Source: Brevibacterium siliguriense
GTDB lineage: Bacteria; Actinomycetota; Actinomycetes; Actinomycetales; Brevibacteriaceae
Direction: 5' to 3'
NCBI RefSeq assembly: GCF_900105315.1
Contig: NZ_LT629766.1
Location: 3,348,001-3,412,000, forward strand
Length of the DNA: 64,000 bases
The notes beneath the pieces are model-generated. The model was not told the DNA's origin and made no database searches. It worked only from the letters and a program-made list of their open reading frames with translations. Below, piece by piece: positions 25,815 through 34,154 of this stretch (position 1 is the stretch's first letter; every line of letters starts with the position of its first letter). The position numbers and the translations under genes were made by a program.

Positions 25815-25990
25815 AGAAAAAGCGCTCCACGCAGGAAGGCGTGAAACGCTGCGCCGTCGATTCCATAGGAATCCGACGGAAGGATTTCGAGCTCACCTGC
25901 GTGGGTCACTCACTAGGAGTCTTCGTCTGCGGGCACCGAGATCCGATGGCGAATCCTGGTGATTCCACAGAGACCGACGGTCTTGGGTGG
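25815..25990 (-). promoter_or_regulatory. L10 leader (autoregulatory attenuator)
   Basis: The untranslated leader of rplJ contains a terminator-like hairpin (25819-25848) followed by a T5 run. The segment CCACGCAGG (25825-25833), part of that hairpin, is perfectly complementary to CCTGCGTGG (25896-25904) upstream, so an alternative fold would break the terminator. This matches the known actinobacterial L10 leader, where L10(L12)4 binding controls the choice. A stable stem around 25855-25881 could be part of the binding site. Confidence 0.75.
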
Positions 25991-25996
25991 TTCAAG

Positions 25997-26025
25997 TCTA
26001 ACTAAGTCTTTCCCGGCAAGTCCAA
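25997..26025 (-). promoter_or_regulatory. rplJL promoter
   Basis: TTGGAC (26025-26020) and GTTAGA (26002-25997) with a 17-bp spacer on the minus strand, placing the transcription start just before the L10 leader. Confidence 0.5.
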
Positions 26026-26050
26026 TCCACCCACCGAGACCCCTCCCACA

Positions 26051-26080
26051 CTACCTGACGGCGGCGCAGCAACCTGGCGC
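26051..26080. repeat. Palindromic repeat copy A, left half
   Basis: The left arm of the palindrome, cut at its centre by the IS3 element. The exact reverse complement lies on the other side of the element (27622-27648). The last three bases, CGC, are repeated at 27620-27622 as the target duplication. Confidence 0.85.
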
Positions 26081-26114
26081 TGGAGTGGTCCCCAATAGTT
26101 GGACTGCTGTGGGG

Positions 26115-26924
26115 TCAGCATAGAGCGGTTACGGCCTCTGTGGCATTGGCGGTCTTGGTCCGATACTCCATCGGAGCAAGACCGCCAAGTCGTGTCGAGA
26201 TCCTCTCAAAGTTATACCAGTGAATGTACTCATCGATCGCGGTCTTGAGGTCCTCGACAGTGTCGAACTTCTGCAGATAGAACATTTCAGACTTCAATTG
26301 CCCGAAGAAGTTCTCCGCGACCGCGTTATCCCAACAATTTCCCTTCCGCGACATCGACGGGCGTGCACCATACTCGGCCAAGATCGCCGCCCACGACACG
26401 TGCTGGTACTGAAACCCCTGGTCCGTGTGCACCAACGGTGCCTGACCCGGCCGAAGCCCCTGGCATGCCCTGATCAGTGACTCGTTCGTCAACGCCGTGT
26501 TCGGTGACGTCGACATCGAGTACGACACCACACTGGTATCGAAGAGATCAATGACCGGTGACAGATACAGTTTCTGATCCGCCACAGCGAATTCCGTGAC
26601 GTCAGAGACCCATTTCTCATTCGGTTCCTCAGCAGTGAAGTCCCGGTTGAGGACATTGCCAGCCACACGGCCGACCGTGCCGCGGTGGGAGTTGTACCGC
26701 TTCCGGCGCACCTTGGTCTTGATCCCCATGTCCTGCATCAACCGCAGCACGGTCTTCTTCGCAATCGACAGGCCCTCTTTGACCAAGACAGTCATAATCT
26801 TGCGGTGCCCGTAGCGTTCGTTGCTGTCGGTGAAGATCTCCCGGATCCGGGCCCTCACCTGCACATACGGGTCAGGTCTCTGACCGAAGCGTTTCTGGTG
26901 ATAGAAAAACGTCGACCGCGCCAA
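26115..26924 (-). CDS. IS3-family transposase OrfB (DDE catalytic part)
   Basis: Catalytic half of the transposase. The stretch beginning MARSTFFYHQKRF is 269 residues, but the frame is open back to the frameshift site at about 27023, giving about 38 further codons. The catalytic triad is visible: Asp in WVSDVTEF, Asp in HTDQGFQY and Glu in NAVAENFFGQLKSE, with the usual HTH_21 segment before them. It is expected to be made mainly as an OrfAB fusion, which cuts and joins the element ends; an independent start at 26924 is less likely. No disabling mutation is visible. Confidence 0.93.
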   Translation of the reverse strand: MARSTFFYHQKRFGQRPDPYVQVRARIREIFTDSNERYGHRKIMTVLVKEGLSIAKKTVLRLMQDMGIKTKVRRKRYNSHRGTVGRVAGNVLNRDFTAEEPNEKWVSDVTEFAVADQKLYLSPVIDLFDTSVVSYSMSTSPNTALTNESLIRACQGLRPGQAPLVHTDQGFQYQHVSWAAILAEYGARPSMSRKGNCWDNAVAENFFGQLKSEMFYLQKFDTVEDLKTAIDEYIHWYNFERISTRLGGLAPMEYRTKTANATEAVTALC

Positions 26925-26989
26925 CCCCGCAATGCTCAGCAGCAGTGACAGTGGGTAGTCCGCCTTGAGACTGGCAACAATGCGTGCTT

Positions 26990-27559
26990 TTACAGCTGCC
27001 CGTTCTGCCTCAAGGCCTTCAGTTTTTTTAAGTACGCGTTCTCCGCTTCCGCCCGCAGCAGCCGGTCTTGTAGCTGCCGGTACTCGGCCAGGCTGATGTC
27101 CTCGACCCGAGTCTTCTTCGCCATCACATCCGGCTTCGACGGTGCCGGGTCGGCATCCGGGTCCTGCCCGTGATCGATCGCGCGCATGCGAGCTGTTTTG
27201 CCCTTCCCCGATGCTTTGCGTGGGGTGAAAGCGTCCTCGCCCTTGTCTCGGTATTCCTTGACCCAGTCGAGGATCGGTCGCGATGATGCCAGGCCGAGTT
27301 CCTTGGCGAGTTCGACTTTGTGTTCACCGTCGAGGTATCGCTTCGCGGTCGCGATCTTCTGCTCTGCTGGTATGCGCCGGGGCTGGTGGGGTTCCATGAA
27401 CGATATTGTTCCACGCACTAACCACCGGTCGTGGAGGAGTTTGAGTGTGGGTTTGTGGACGTCGAGCTTCGTGGCTGTCGCAGCGTATCCGTAGCCGTGG
27501 TCGAACAGTTCGATCGCGGCACGGGCTTGGACGTTGGTGATCAGACAGTCCTTGCGCAT
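26990..27559 (-). CDS. IS3-family transposase OrfA (DNA-binding part)
   Basis: A 189-residue protein with two helix-turn-helix regions and a C-terminal leucine-rich coiled coil (EYRQLQDRLLRAEAENAYLKKL), as in IS150 OrfA. Near its end the codons TTA AAA AAA form an A AAA AAA slippery heptamer (27023-27029) in the correct phase. A -1 slip continues as TEGLEAERAAVKA into orfB without any stop. OrfA alone ends shortly after. In IS150-type elements OrfA binds the ends and the fusion is the transposase. Confidence 0.9.
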   Translation of the reverse strand: MRKDCLITNVQARAAIELFDHGYGYAATATKLDVHKPTLKLLHDRWLVRGTISFMEPHQPRRIPAEQKIATAKRYLDGEHKVELAKELGLASSRPILDWVKEYRDKGEDAFTPRKASGKGKTARMRAIDHGQDPDADPAPSKPDVMAKKTRVEDISLAEYRQLQDRLLRAEAENAYLKKLKALRQNGQL

Positions 27560-27619
27560 GGAGTAGTCCCTTCAAGTTGGTTTGTGTTGATCACAGTCCA
27601 ACTTTCGGGGACCACTCCA

Positions 27620-27648
27620 CGCCAGGTTGCTGCGCCGCCGTCAGGTAG
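27620..27648. repeat. Palindromic repeat copy A, right half
   Basis: The right arm of the palindrome interrupted by IS3. Removing the element and one CGC restores a 27-bp-arm perfect palindrome with a CGC loop. It ends 26 bp downstream of the adh stop codon. Confidence 0.85.
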
Positions 27649-27674
27649 TTCTAGAGCGCGGGTGAGCTGATTTG

Positions 27675-28697
27675 TCAGTATTCGATGACGACGCGGCCGT
27701 CGATCTTGCCGTGGATCATCTCATCGAAGATCGCGTTGATGTCCTCGAGCGGTCGCTTCGTGAACGTCGGATGGATCTTGCCGGCGGCATAGAATTCCAG
27801 CGCCTCGACCATGTCCTGCCGTGTTCCGACGATCGACCCGCGGATCGTCAGACCTTTGAGCACGATGTCGAAGATCGGAGCCGGGAAGTCACCGGGCGGC
27901 AGTCCATTGAAGACGATGGTTCCGCCTCGGCGAGTCATTCCGATCGCCTGACCGAACGCGGCCGGGTGGACGGCGGTGACGAGGACTCCGTGGGAGCCGC
28001 CGATCTTGTCCTGGATGATCTCGGCCGGATCCTCGGCGAAGGCATTGACGGCGATCTCGGCACCGTGCTTCTTCGCCAGCGCCAGCTTGTCGTCGGCGAC
28101 ATCGACGGCGACGACGCGCATGCCCATGGCGACGGCGTACTGGACGGCGATGTGGCCGAGTCCGCCGATTCCGGAGATGACGACCCATTGGCCTGGCTTC
28201 ACCTCGGTGCGCTTGAGTCCCTTGTACACGGTGACGCCGGCGCACAGGACCGGGGCGATCTCATAAGGGTCGGCACCGTCGGGGATGATGGCGGCGAACT
28301 TCGTGTCGACGAGCATGTACTCACCGAAGGACCCGTCGATGCCGTAGCCGCCGTTGACCTGCGATTCGCAGAGAGTCTCCCATCCCTGACGGCAGTGCTC
28401 ACAGGTTCCGCACGCGCTCCACAGCCAGGCGTTGCCGATCATCTGTCCGACCTCGACATCGGTGACGCCCTCGCCGACCTTCTCGACGACGCCGACACCT
28501 TCGTGTCCGGGGATGAGCGGTACCTTCGGTTTGACCGGCCAGTCACCGTGTGCGGCGTGGAGGTCGGTGTGGCAGACGCCGGAGGCGATGAGTTTGACCA
28601 GTGCCTGACCCGGGCCTGGTTCGGGAATCGCATTGTCTCCGACGACGAGTTCCTGGCCGAAGCCCTCGACCACTGCAGCTTTCATTGCGGACATCAT
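27675..28697 (-). CDS. adhP: Zinc-dependent alcohol dehydrogenase (AdhP type)
   Basis: NAD-dependent alcohol/aldehyde interconversion, 340 residues. Catalytic zinc ligands are Cys42 (GVCHTD) and His65 (GHEGVG). Structural zinc cysteines are 96, 99, 102 and 110. The nucleotide-binding motif GIGGLGHIAVQYA is near residue 175. Two adjacent ATG codons (28697, 28694) and a third at 28685 are possible starts; AAAGGAG spacing favours the second. It lies downstream of the aldehyde dehydrogenase on the same strand with a palindromic repeat between them; together they would oxidise ethanol or similar alcohols to acids. Probable target of the GAF regulator two genes upstream. Confidence 0.92.
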   Translation of the reverse strand: MMSAMKAAVVEGFGQELVVGDNAIPEPGPGQALVKLIASGVCHTDLHAAHGDWPVKPKVPLIPGHEGVGVVEKVGEGVTDVEVGQMIGNAWLWSACGTCEHCRQGWETLCESQVNGGYGIDGSFGEYMLVDTKFAAIIPDGADPYEIAPVLCAGVTVYKGLKRTEVKPGQWVVISGIGGLGHIAVQYAVAMGMRVVAVDVADDKLALAKKHGAEIAVNAFAEDPAEIIQDKIGGSHGVLVTAVHPAAFGQAIGMTRRGGTIVFNGLPPGDFPAPIFDIVLKGLTIRGSIVGTRQDMVEALEFYAAGKIHPTFTKRPLEDINAIFDEMIHGKIDGRVVIEY

Positions 28698-28754
28698 TCG
28701 CTCCTTTGTGATGATGATTGATGAGGCTATGCGAGGTTTGAATTCTGGGTGGAA

Positions 28755-28816
28755 CTACCCGACGGCGGCCCAGATACCTGGCGCGAGGTTGCTGCGCCGC
28801 CGTCAGGTAGCAATTG
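28755..28816. repeat. Palindromic repeat copy B (intact, imperfect)
   Basis: Arms of about 26 bp with a few mismatches around a GCGC centre, followed by the flanking CAATTGGGG shared with other copies. It begins only a few bases after the aldehyde dehydrogenase stop. Confidence 0.85.
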
Positions 28817-28819
28817 GGG

Positions 28820-30343
28820 TCAGAAGAAGCCCTGGGCGTTCTCCGAGTAGCTGACGAGCAGGTTCTTCGTCTGCTGGTAGTGGTCGAGCATCATCTTATG
28901 GTTCTCACGTCCGATGCCCGATGCCTTGTACCCGCCGAAGGCCGCATGTGCCGGGTAGGCGTGGTAGTTGTTCACCCACACGCGCCCGGCTTGGATCTCA
29001 CGACCGGCCCGGTAGGCGGTGTTGCCGTCACGCGACCAGACACCGGCACCGAGGCCGTAGAGCGTGTCATTGGCCGTGGCCAACGCGTCGGCATAGTCGG
29101 AGAACGTCGCAACCGAGACGACGGGCCCGAAGATCTCTTCCTGGAAGATACGCATCTTGTTCGTGCCCTTGAAGATCGTCGGCTGCACGTAGAAGCCACC
29201 GGCCAGATCCCCGTCGAGCTCGGCTTTGCCGCCGCCGGTGAGCACTTCGGCGCCTTCCTGACGGCCGATGTCGAGGTAGGACATGATCTTCTCGAACTGG
29301 TCGTTCGAAGCCTGGGCGCCCATCATCGTGTCGGTGTCGAGCGGATTGCCCTGGACGATGTTCTTCGTCCTGGCCACGACCTTCTCGAGGAAAGGATCAG
29401 CGATCGATTCCTGGATGAGCGCACGCGACGGGCAGGTGCAGACCTCGCCCTGGTTGAGCGCGAACATCGTGAAGCCCTCCTGGGCCTTGTCCGCATACGC
29501 GTCGTCCTTGGCCAGCACATCCTCGAAGAAGATGTTCGGCGACTTCCCGCCGAGTTCCAGTGTCACCGGGATGATGTTCTGCGAAGCGTACTGCATGATC
29601 AGACGACCGGTCGTGGTCTCACCGGTGAACGCGATCTTCGAGATCCGCTTGTTCGACGCCAGCGGCTTGCCGGCTTCGAGACCGAAGCCGTTGACCACGT
29701 TGAGCACACCCTCGGGCAGAAGGTCGGCGATGAGTTCGACTAGGACGAGGATCGATGCCGGAGTCTGCTCGGCGGGCTTGAGGACGATCGCATTGCCGGC
29801 GGCCAGCGCCGGGGCGATCTTCCACACGCCCATGAGGATCGGGAAGTTCCAGGGAATGATCTGACCGACCACACCGAGAGGTTCATGGAAGTGATACGCC
29901 ACGGTGTCATCGTCGATCTGCGAGAGTCCGCCCTCCTGCGCCCTGATCGCTCCGGCGAAGTAGCGGAAGTGGTCGACCGCCAGCGGCAGGTCGGCGTTGA
30001 GAGGTTCGCGGATCGCCTTGCCGTTGTCCCAGGTCTCGGCGACAGCGAGCATCTCGAGGTTGTCCTCGAGCCGGTCGGCGATCTTGTTGAGGATGGTGGC
30101 TCGTTCGGCGACCGAGGTCTTGCCCCAGGCCGGAGCCGCCTTGTGCGCGGCGTCGAGAGCAAGTTCGATGTCCTCAGAGGTGCTGGCAGGAACTTCAGTG
30201 AAGGTCTTGCCGGTCACCGGGCTGGGGTTCTCGAAATAGTTGCCCTTGACCGGCGGCACCCACTGACCGCCGATGAAGTTCTCGTAGCGGGACTTGAAGG
30301 TGACGAGCGACCCGTCCTGACCAGGCTGTGCGTAGACAGTCAT
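28820..30343 (-). CDS. NAD-dependent aldehyde dehydrogenase
   Basis: Oxidises aldehydes, probably acetaldehyde, to acids; 507 residues, the family norm. The catalytic cysteine lies in [11 protein letters not shown] (Cys302, the second Cys is 304), the general-base glutamate in [11 protein letters not shown], and the cofactor-binding loop in [18 protein letters not shown]. The double-Cys motif and the AdhB/ExaC-like sequence point to the acetaldehyde/chloroacetaldehyde group. The start is the ATG at 30343 with AAAGGAG; upstream extension has no family match. The TTGCAAC-containing region upstream and the adjacent AcoR-like regulator suggest induction by alcohols or aldehydes. Confidence 0.93.
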   Translation of the reverse strand: MTVYAQPGQDGSLVTFKSRYENFIGGQWVPPVKGNYFENPSPVTGKTFTEVPASTSEDIELALDAAHKAAPAWGKTSVAERATILNKIADRLEDNLEMLAVAETWDNGKAIREPLNADLPLAVDHFRYFAGAIRAQEGGLSQIDDDTVAYHFHEPLGVVGQIIPWNFPILMGVWKIAPALAAGNAIVLKPAEQTPASILVLVELIADLLPEGVLNVVNGFGLEAGKPLASNKRISKIAFTGETTTGRLIMQYASQNIIPVTLELGGKSPNIFFEDVLAKDDAYADKAQEGFTMFALNQGEVCTCPSRALIQESIADPFLEKVVARTKNIVQGNPLDTDTMMGAQASNDQFEKIMSYLDIGRQEGAEVLTGGGKAELDGDLAGGFYVQPTIFKGTNKMRIFQEEIFGPVVSVATFSDYADALATANDTLYGLGAGVWSRDGNTAYRAGREIQAGRVWVNNYHAYPAHAAFGGYKASGIGRENHKMMLDHYQQTKNLLVSYSENAQGFF

Positions 30344-30407
30344 TGCAACTCCTTTGATGCGTCTGATTCCACCGGATTGTCTCCGTGTGACCACGACGCT
30401 ACCGAGC

Positions 30408-30430
30408 GCAACGTTGCAAGTGGGTTGCAT
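30408..30430. promoter_or_regulatory. Candidate operator upstream of aldehyde dehydrogenase
   Basis: The 10-bp palindrome GCAACGTTGC (30409-30418) lies next to a further TGCAAC unit (minus strand, ending 30430), giving three TGCAAC/GTTGCA half sites in 23 bp. Its place between the regulator and the gene it probably controls makes it the best candidate binding site. Confidence 0.4.
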
Positions 30431-30488
30431 CACATCGCCGAGGCGGCCGAACCATCCCGCATACCGAACCTCAGCGGGTTCGCCGAGT

Positions 30489-31766
30489 TCAGAGACCCAG
30501 CGCCTCCAGACGTACGACCGCAGCATTGCGTTCGGCGGCCTCGGGAGGGGCCAGACGCAGCACGGTCATGAGGACTTCGACGTCGTCACGGAAATCCGGC
30601 AGGTTCGCAAACCTCCACAGCTGCTGCCAGGTTCCGTCCTGCAGCAGGGTCTCGCGCACGAGCGCTTCGACCTCCGCGCCGATCTCACGCACCCCCGGCG
30701 CTTCGGAATCAGGGAGAACAGTTCCCGTGAACTGTTCGAGGGCCGAATCCGCGTCACCACTGGCCAGTGCCTGAACGGTTCGCTCAAGATCCGAATCGAG
30801 CTCTCCGCGCAGGCGATAGGGGCGGGCATCGATGCGCAGATCGCCGAGGCTGCCGATCGTTCTGCGCAGTCGGTTGATCTCCGCCCGGACCGTGACTTCG
30901 CTGCCGCCGACCGTCCACAGTCGTTCGACCAGTCCGGCACCGCTGATGCCGTCGGGAAACCGGTGCAGCAGGAGCAGGATCTCGGCATGTCGGCGGGTCA
31001 GGGGAATACGCGTTCCGCCGGGGCTTTCCAAGGCGGGGCTGGGGCCGAGCACGGTCAGTCTGGTTCCGGCCGCCTCGGCGCCGTTGTGCATCTGCTGCGG
31101 GGTGAAGAGTTGGGACAGCTGCGCACCGGCGGCCTTCGCCGTCGATGACAGCAGCGGCAGCACGATGGAGGACACGGCGTCGTCTCCCCCGGTGACGTCG
31201 ATGATGCCGATGACCTGCCCGGTCAGCGGGTGAGTGACGGGGACCGCACTGCAGCTCCAGGAATGGACGTCGGGAGCGAAATGCTCGGCGCGGCTGACCT
31301 GCACGGGTTGCCCCGAACGCAGCGCCAACGCCGGGGCGGAGGTGCCCATGACCTCTTCCGACCAGTCCGAGCCGGTGACGAATCCCATGGCTTCGGCGCG
31401 GTTGCGCACGCCCCGCTCCCCCTCGACCCACAGCAGTCGACCCTGTTCGTCGCCGAGGGCGGCGAGGAGTCCGGCGTCTCTGGCGGGTTCGATGAGGTGG
31501 GATCGCAGCAGCGGCATGATCGCGTGGAAGGGATGGCGTCGCCGCACCTCCGCGAGACGATCGGTTTCCAAGGCGACTTGGACCTGCACGCTGTCGGGAT
31601 CGCGCAACCGGGCCAGGGACCGGTCCCATGATTCCAAGACCGAGGCCCGCACGCCCGGCCCTGAGGACGGCAGTTGGAGGCTCGACTCCGATGGTCCGGC
31701 CAGACGCTCATGTGCACGTCGAACGGCACGCTGATAGGTGTCCTCGAGCAGCAGCGTCGAATCCAT
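30489..31766 (-). CDS. GAF-domain transcription regulator with winged-helix tail
   Basis: A 425-residue regulator. The N-terminal two thirds resemble the sensor part of AcoR/DhaR-type activators: [27 protein letters not shown] and [13 protein letters not shown] followed by GIIDVTGG, a GAF domain that binds small molecules. Instead of a sigma-54 AAA domain it has a C-terminal OmpR-like winged helix ([38 protein letters not shown]). This arrangement is common beside actinobacterial aldehyde dehydrogenases. It lies directly upstream of the aldehyde dehydrogenase on the same strand and probably activates it in response to an alcohol or aldehyde signal. Confidence 0.82.
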   Translation of the reverse strand: MDSTLLLEDTYQRAVRRAHERLAGPSESSLQLPSSGPGVRASVLESWDRSLARLRDPDSVQVQVALETDRLAEVRRRHPFHAIMPLLRSHLIEPARDAGLLAALGDEQGRLLWVEGERGVRNRAEAMGFVTGSDWSEEVMGTSAPALALRSGQPVQVSRAEHFAPDVHSWSCSAVPVTHPLTGQVIGIIDVTGGDDAVSSIVLPLLSSTAKAAGAQLSQLFTPQQMHNGAEAAGTRLTVLGPSPALESPGGTRIPLTRRHAEILLLLHRFPDGISGAGLVERLWTVGGSEVTVRAEINRLRRTIGSLGDLRIDARPYRLRGELDSDLERTVQALASGDADSALEQFTGTVLPDSEAPGVREIGAEVEALVRETLLQDGTWQQLWRFANLPDFRDDVEVLMTVLRLAPPEAAERNAAVVRLEALGL

Positions 31767-31864
31767 GGCGGACGGTCCACCTCCATCGGCGGGTGTCGGA
31801 AGAGAGACTGCTCATAATCTAATCGCGAACCGTTCCGTGAACAAGGCCCCGTCCACCCCTAGAA

Positions 31865-31891
31865 CTACCTGACGGCGGCCCAGCTACCTCG
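31865..31891. repeat. Palindromic repeat copy C, left half
   Basis: The left arm of a palindrome whose other arm is at 33301-33327, on the far side of the IS110 element. The two arms match as reverse complements except at one position. Confidence 0.85.
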
Positions 31892-32207
31892 CGCTGTGAG
31901 TATTGACAGTGGCTGGTCTGGGACTGGCTGGCAGAGTAGGTGTTGGCCTCTCCGTCCAGTAATCGTGACTCCACCTCGCGCTGACCCACACCGTGGTGTC
32001 TTGCCCTCGATTTGTCCGATCACATGGATGGTGCGGCCGGCACCAGCTCGGCCCACATCGGTAACTTGATCAGAAGGCTGTCCACCCCCCGAAAATCCAG
32101 GGGCGTGACTCATCACAGTGTTGTTCCGAAGTGATCTCTAACCCGGACCGGTACCGGCCGCAAGCGGCCACGCAACCCATCGGTCAAACAGGGAGCTTCG
32201 AACCGCT
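31892..32207 (+). ncRNA. Candidate bridge (guide) RNA region of the IS110 element
   Basis: About 315 bases without a gene precede the transposase. In IS110-subgroup elements this region encodes a structured RNA that pairs with target and donor DNA. The string ACCTCGCGCTG occurs here at 31973-31983 and again exactly at the left junction (31886-31896), which is what a left-target guide would look like. Short hairpins (around CACACCGTGGTGTC and GGTGCGGCCGGCACC) flank it. No expression evidence is available. Confidence 0.45.
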
Positions 32208-33284
32208 ATGTCTATTGTCGCGCACTTATACAGTTTCTTCATCGGTGTTGATACACACGCCAGAAACCACGCGTATTCCATCGTCACCAACACTGGAATT
32301 CTCGTCGAAACCCGTTCCTTCCCCACCACGTCAGCAGGAATCAAACGAGCCCTCACCTGGGCCGGCAGGCGCACCAGCGGTGACCTCGACACCCTCTGGG
32401 TCGTTGAAGGTGCTGCCTCGTACGGTGCGGTGCTGACCGGACACATCGCCGCAGCCGGGTATCCGGTAGTCGAAGCCGGGCGTATGGATGCCAAAGCCCG
32501 CCACGGTGTCGGTAAGAGCGACGAGCTTGATTCCCGCCGGATCGCGGCATCTGTATTGCCTCTCGACGCCGATCAACTGCGGTGGCCGCGTCACGGTGAA
32601 GGTGTCCGGCAGGCGCTGCGTGTCCTGCTGGCAGCCCGGGACGCGATGACCACGGAACGGACTCGGATGATCAACTCCCTGACAGCTCTGGTGCGCACCA
32701 TCGATCTGGGCATCGATGCCCGCAAGTCATTGACCAGTGACCAGGTCGACGAGATCGCGAAATGGCGGACCCGCAACGAAGACGTCGACTTGTCCACCGC
32801 CCGGGAAGAAGCGATCCGTCTGGCCAAACGCGTCCTCGTTTTGAACGATGATCTGCAGACCAACCATGACAGGCTCACCGAGCTTGTTGAAGCTAGTCCG
32901 GCCGCACCCTTGCTGGATGAGCCCGGGATCGGCCCATTCAGCGCCGCTGTGTGCTTCACCGCGTGGTCCCACCCGGGGCGGGTGCGGAACGAGGCCGCGT
33001 TCGCAGCTCTGGCGGGAGTGAACCCGATACCTGCGTCGTCGGGCAACACGCGCCGGCACCGGTTGAACCGGGGCGGGGATCGGCAGTTGAACCGGGCCCT
33101 ACACACAGTGGTCATGAACCGAATGGTCCATGACGAACGGACCAGGAACTACGTGGCCCGCCACTACGGTGAAGAACCGACGAAGAAATCCAAGAGGGAG
33201 ATCAAGCGCAACCTCAAACGGTATCTAGCGCGCCGGGTCTACAAGATCCTCAACGCGCTCGATACCGTTCCTCAACCCGCTTGA
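32208..33284 (+). CDS. IS110-family transposase (DEDD recombinase)
   Basis: A 358-residue transposase. The N-terminal RuvC-like domain shows the acidic residues of the DEDD site: Asp in FIGVDTHARNH, Glu in VVEGAASYG and the pair in SDELDSRRIA. The C-terminal Tnp domain contains DEPGIGPFSA, AFAALAGVNP, the serine-bearing SSGNTRRHRLN and GGDRQLNRALH. Length and both domains are complete. The start codon is ATG; the ribosome-binding site is weak. In this family the protein works with a guide RNA made from the element's non-coding end. The target is the centre of the palindromic repeat. Confidence 0.94.
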   Translation: MSIVAHLYSFFIGVDTHARNHAYSIVTNTGILVETRSFPTTSAGIKRALTWAGRRTSGDLDTLWVVEGAASYGAVLTGHIAAAGYPVVEAGRMDAKARHGVGKSDELDSRRIAASVLPLDADQLRWPRHGEGVRQALRVLLAARDAMTTERTRMINSLTALVRTIDLGIDARKSLTSDQVDEIAKWRTRNEDVDLSTAREEAIRLAKRVLVLNDDLQTNHDRLTELVEASPAAPLLDEPGIGPFSAAVCFTAWSHPGRVRNEAAFAALAGVNPIPASSGNTRRHRLNRGGDRQLNRALHTVVMNRMVHDERTRNYVARHYGEEPTKKSKREIKRNLKRYLARRVYKILNALDTVPQPA

Positions 33285-33300
33285 CAAGACATAGAAGGAT

Positions 33301-33327
33301 CGAGGTATCTGGGCCGCCGTCAGGTAG
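33301..33327. repeat. Palindromic repeat copy C, right half
   Basis: The right arm, followed by the CAATTGGG flank also seen after copies B and D. It is immediately upstream of the rplA terminator hairpin, so the whole repeat sat at the 3' end of rplKA before interruption. Confidence 0.85.
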
Positions 33328-33340
33328 CAATTGGGAAGGG

Positions 33341-33377
33341 GAGAGGGCGGGAGCGATTGCTCGCTTCCCGCCCTCTC
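33341..33377 (-). terminator. rplKA terminator-like hairpin
   Basis: A 16-bp GC-rich stem with one bulged base (33341-33356 with 33361-33377), 18 bp after the rplA stop. No long T run follows. Confidence 0.65.
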
Positions 33378-33394
33378 TCAGCGCATCGAATCGA

Positions 33395-34090
33395 TCAGAT
33401 GCGCAGACCCGAGTGGTCGACCGGAACGGCCGGGCCGTTCGAGGTCGTGATCGTAGCCTTGCTGATATAGCGGCCCTTCGACGAGGACGGCTTCAGACGC
33501 AGGATCTCTTCGATCGCAGCATCGAAGTTCGCCTGCAGAGCTTCCTCGGAGAAGGAGACCTTTCCGATGATGAAGTGCAGGTTCGAGTGCTTGTCGACGC
33601 GGAATTCGATCTTTCCGCCCTTGATGTCGTTGACCGCCTTGGCGACGTCCATGGTCACGGTGCCGGTCTTCGGGTTCGGCATCAGGCCGCGGGGACCCAG
33701 CACCTTACCGAGACGACCGACTTTGCCCATCATGTCGGGGGTCGCAACAGCGGCATCGAAGTCGGTGAACCCTCCGGCCACCTTCTCCAGCAGGTCATCG
33801 GAACCGACAAAGTCAGCACCTGCTTCACGGGCAGCTTCTGCACGGTCGCCGGCAGCGAACACCAGGACCCGAGCGGTCTTACCGGTACCATGCGGAAGGT
33901 TGACGGTGCCGCGCACCATCTGGTCCGCCTTGCGGGGGTCAACACCCAGGCGGAGAGCGACCTCGACGGTGGCGTCGTACTTCGCCACACTGGTCTCTTT
34001 GGCCAGGGCGATTGCCTGAGCCGGTTCATAGTTCACATCTGCGGCGATCTTCTCGGCCGCGGCCAGGTAGGCCTTGGAACGCTTTGCCAT
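33395..34090 (-). CDS. rplA: 50S ribosomal protein L1
   Basis: Protein of the L1 stalk that helps release deacylated tRNA, 231 residues. It begins [15 protein letters not shown], and carries [15 protein letters not shown] and [15 protein letters not shown], hallmark L1 segments. The start is the ATG at 34090, next to a poorly conserved longer frame. It follows rplK after 64 bp. In many bacteria L1 represses its own operon; no obvious mimic site was recognised. Confidence 0.98.
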   Translation of the reverse strand: MAKRSKAYLAAAEKIAADVNYEPAQAIALAKETSVAKYDATVEVALRLGVDPRKADQMVRGTVNLPHGTGKTARVLVFAAGDRAEAAREAGADFVGSDDLLEKVAGGFTDFDAAVATPDMMGKVGRLGKVLGPRGLMPNPKTGTVTMDVAKAVNDIKGGKIEFRVDKHSNLHFIIGKVSFSEEALQANFDAAIEEILRLKPSSSKGRYISKATITTSNGPAVPVDHSGLRI

Positions 34091-34154
34091 CTGCTTTACT
34101 CCTTGCAGTCGTGGTGTGGGCTGCGTGGGCCCTGCCACTGTGTGGGGTGAGGTC

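Larger units (their letters stand above)
26081..27619 (-). mobile_element. Complete IS3-family (IS150-like) insertion sequence
   Basis: A 1539-bp element with terminal inverted repeats 26081-26106 and 27594-27619 that match at 24 of 26 positions and have TG...CA tips. It is flanked by a 3-bp CGC duplication (26078-26080, 27620-27622). It encodes orfA and orfB, joined by a programmed -1 shift at an A7 run. Both genes and ends are intact, so it is probably active or recently was. It sits exactly in the centre of a palindromic repeat. Confidence 0.93.
31892..33300 (+). mobile_element. IS110-family insertion sequence
   Basis: About 1.4 kb, with a long left non-coding end (about 315 bp), one transposase gene and a very short right end. 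No terminal inverted repeats were seen, as expected for the family. The boundaries are set by the two palindrome halves and may be off by a few bases; a CG core dinucleotide would fit both junctions. The layout, with non-coding sequence on the 5' side, is that of the IS110 subgroup rather than IS1111. Confidence 0.85.

Noticed and set aside
32138..33115. Minus-strand open frames within the IS110 element
   Set aside because: They are complements of the transposase with no similarity to proteins; IS110 elements normally carry one gene.
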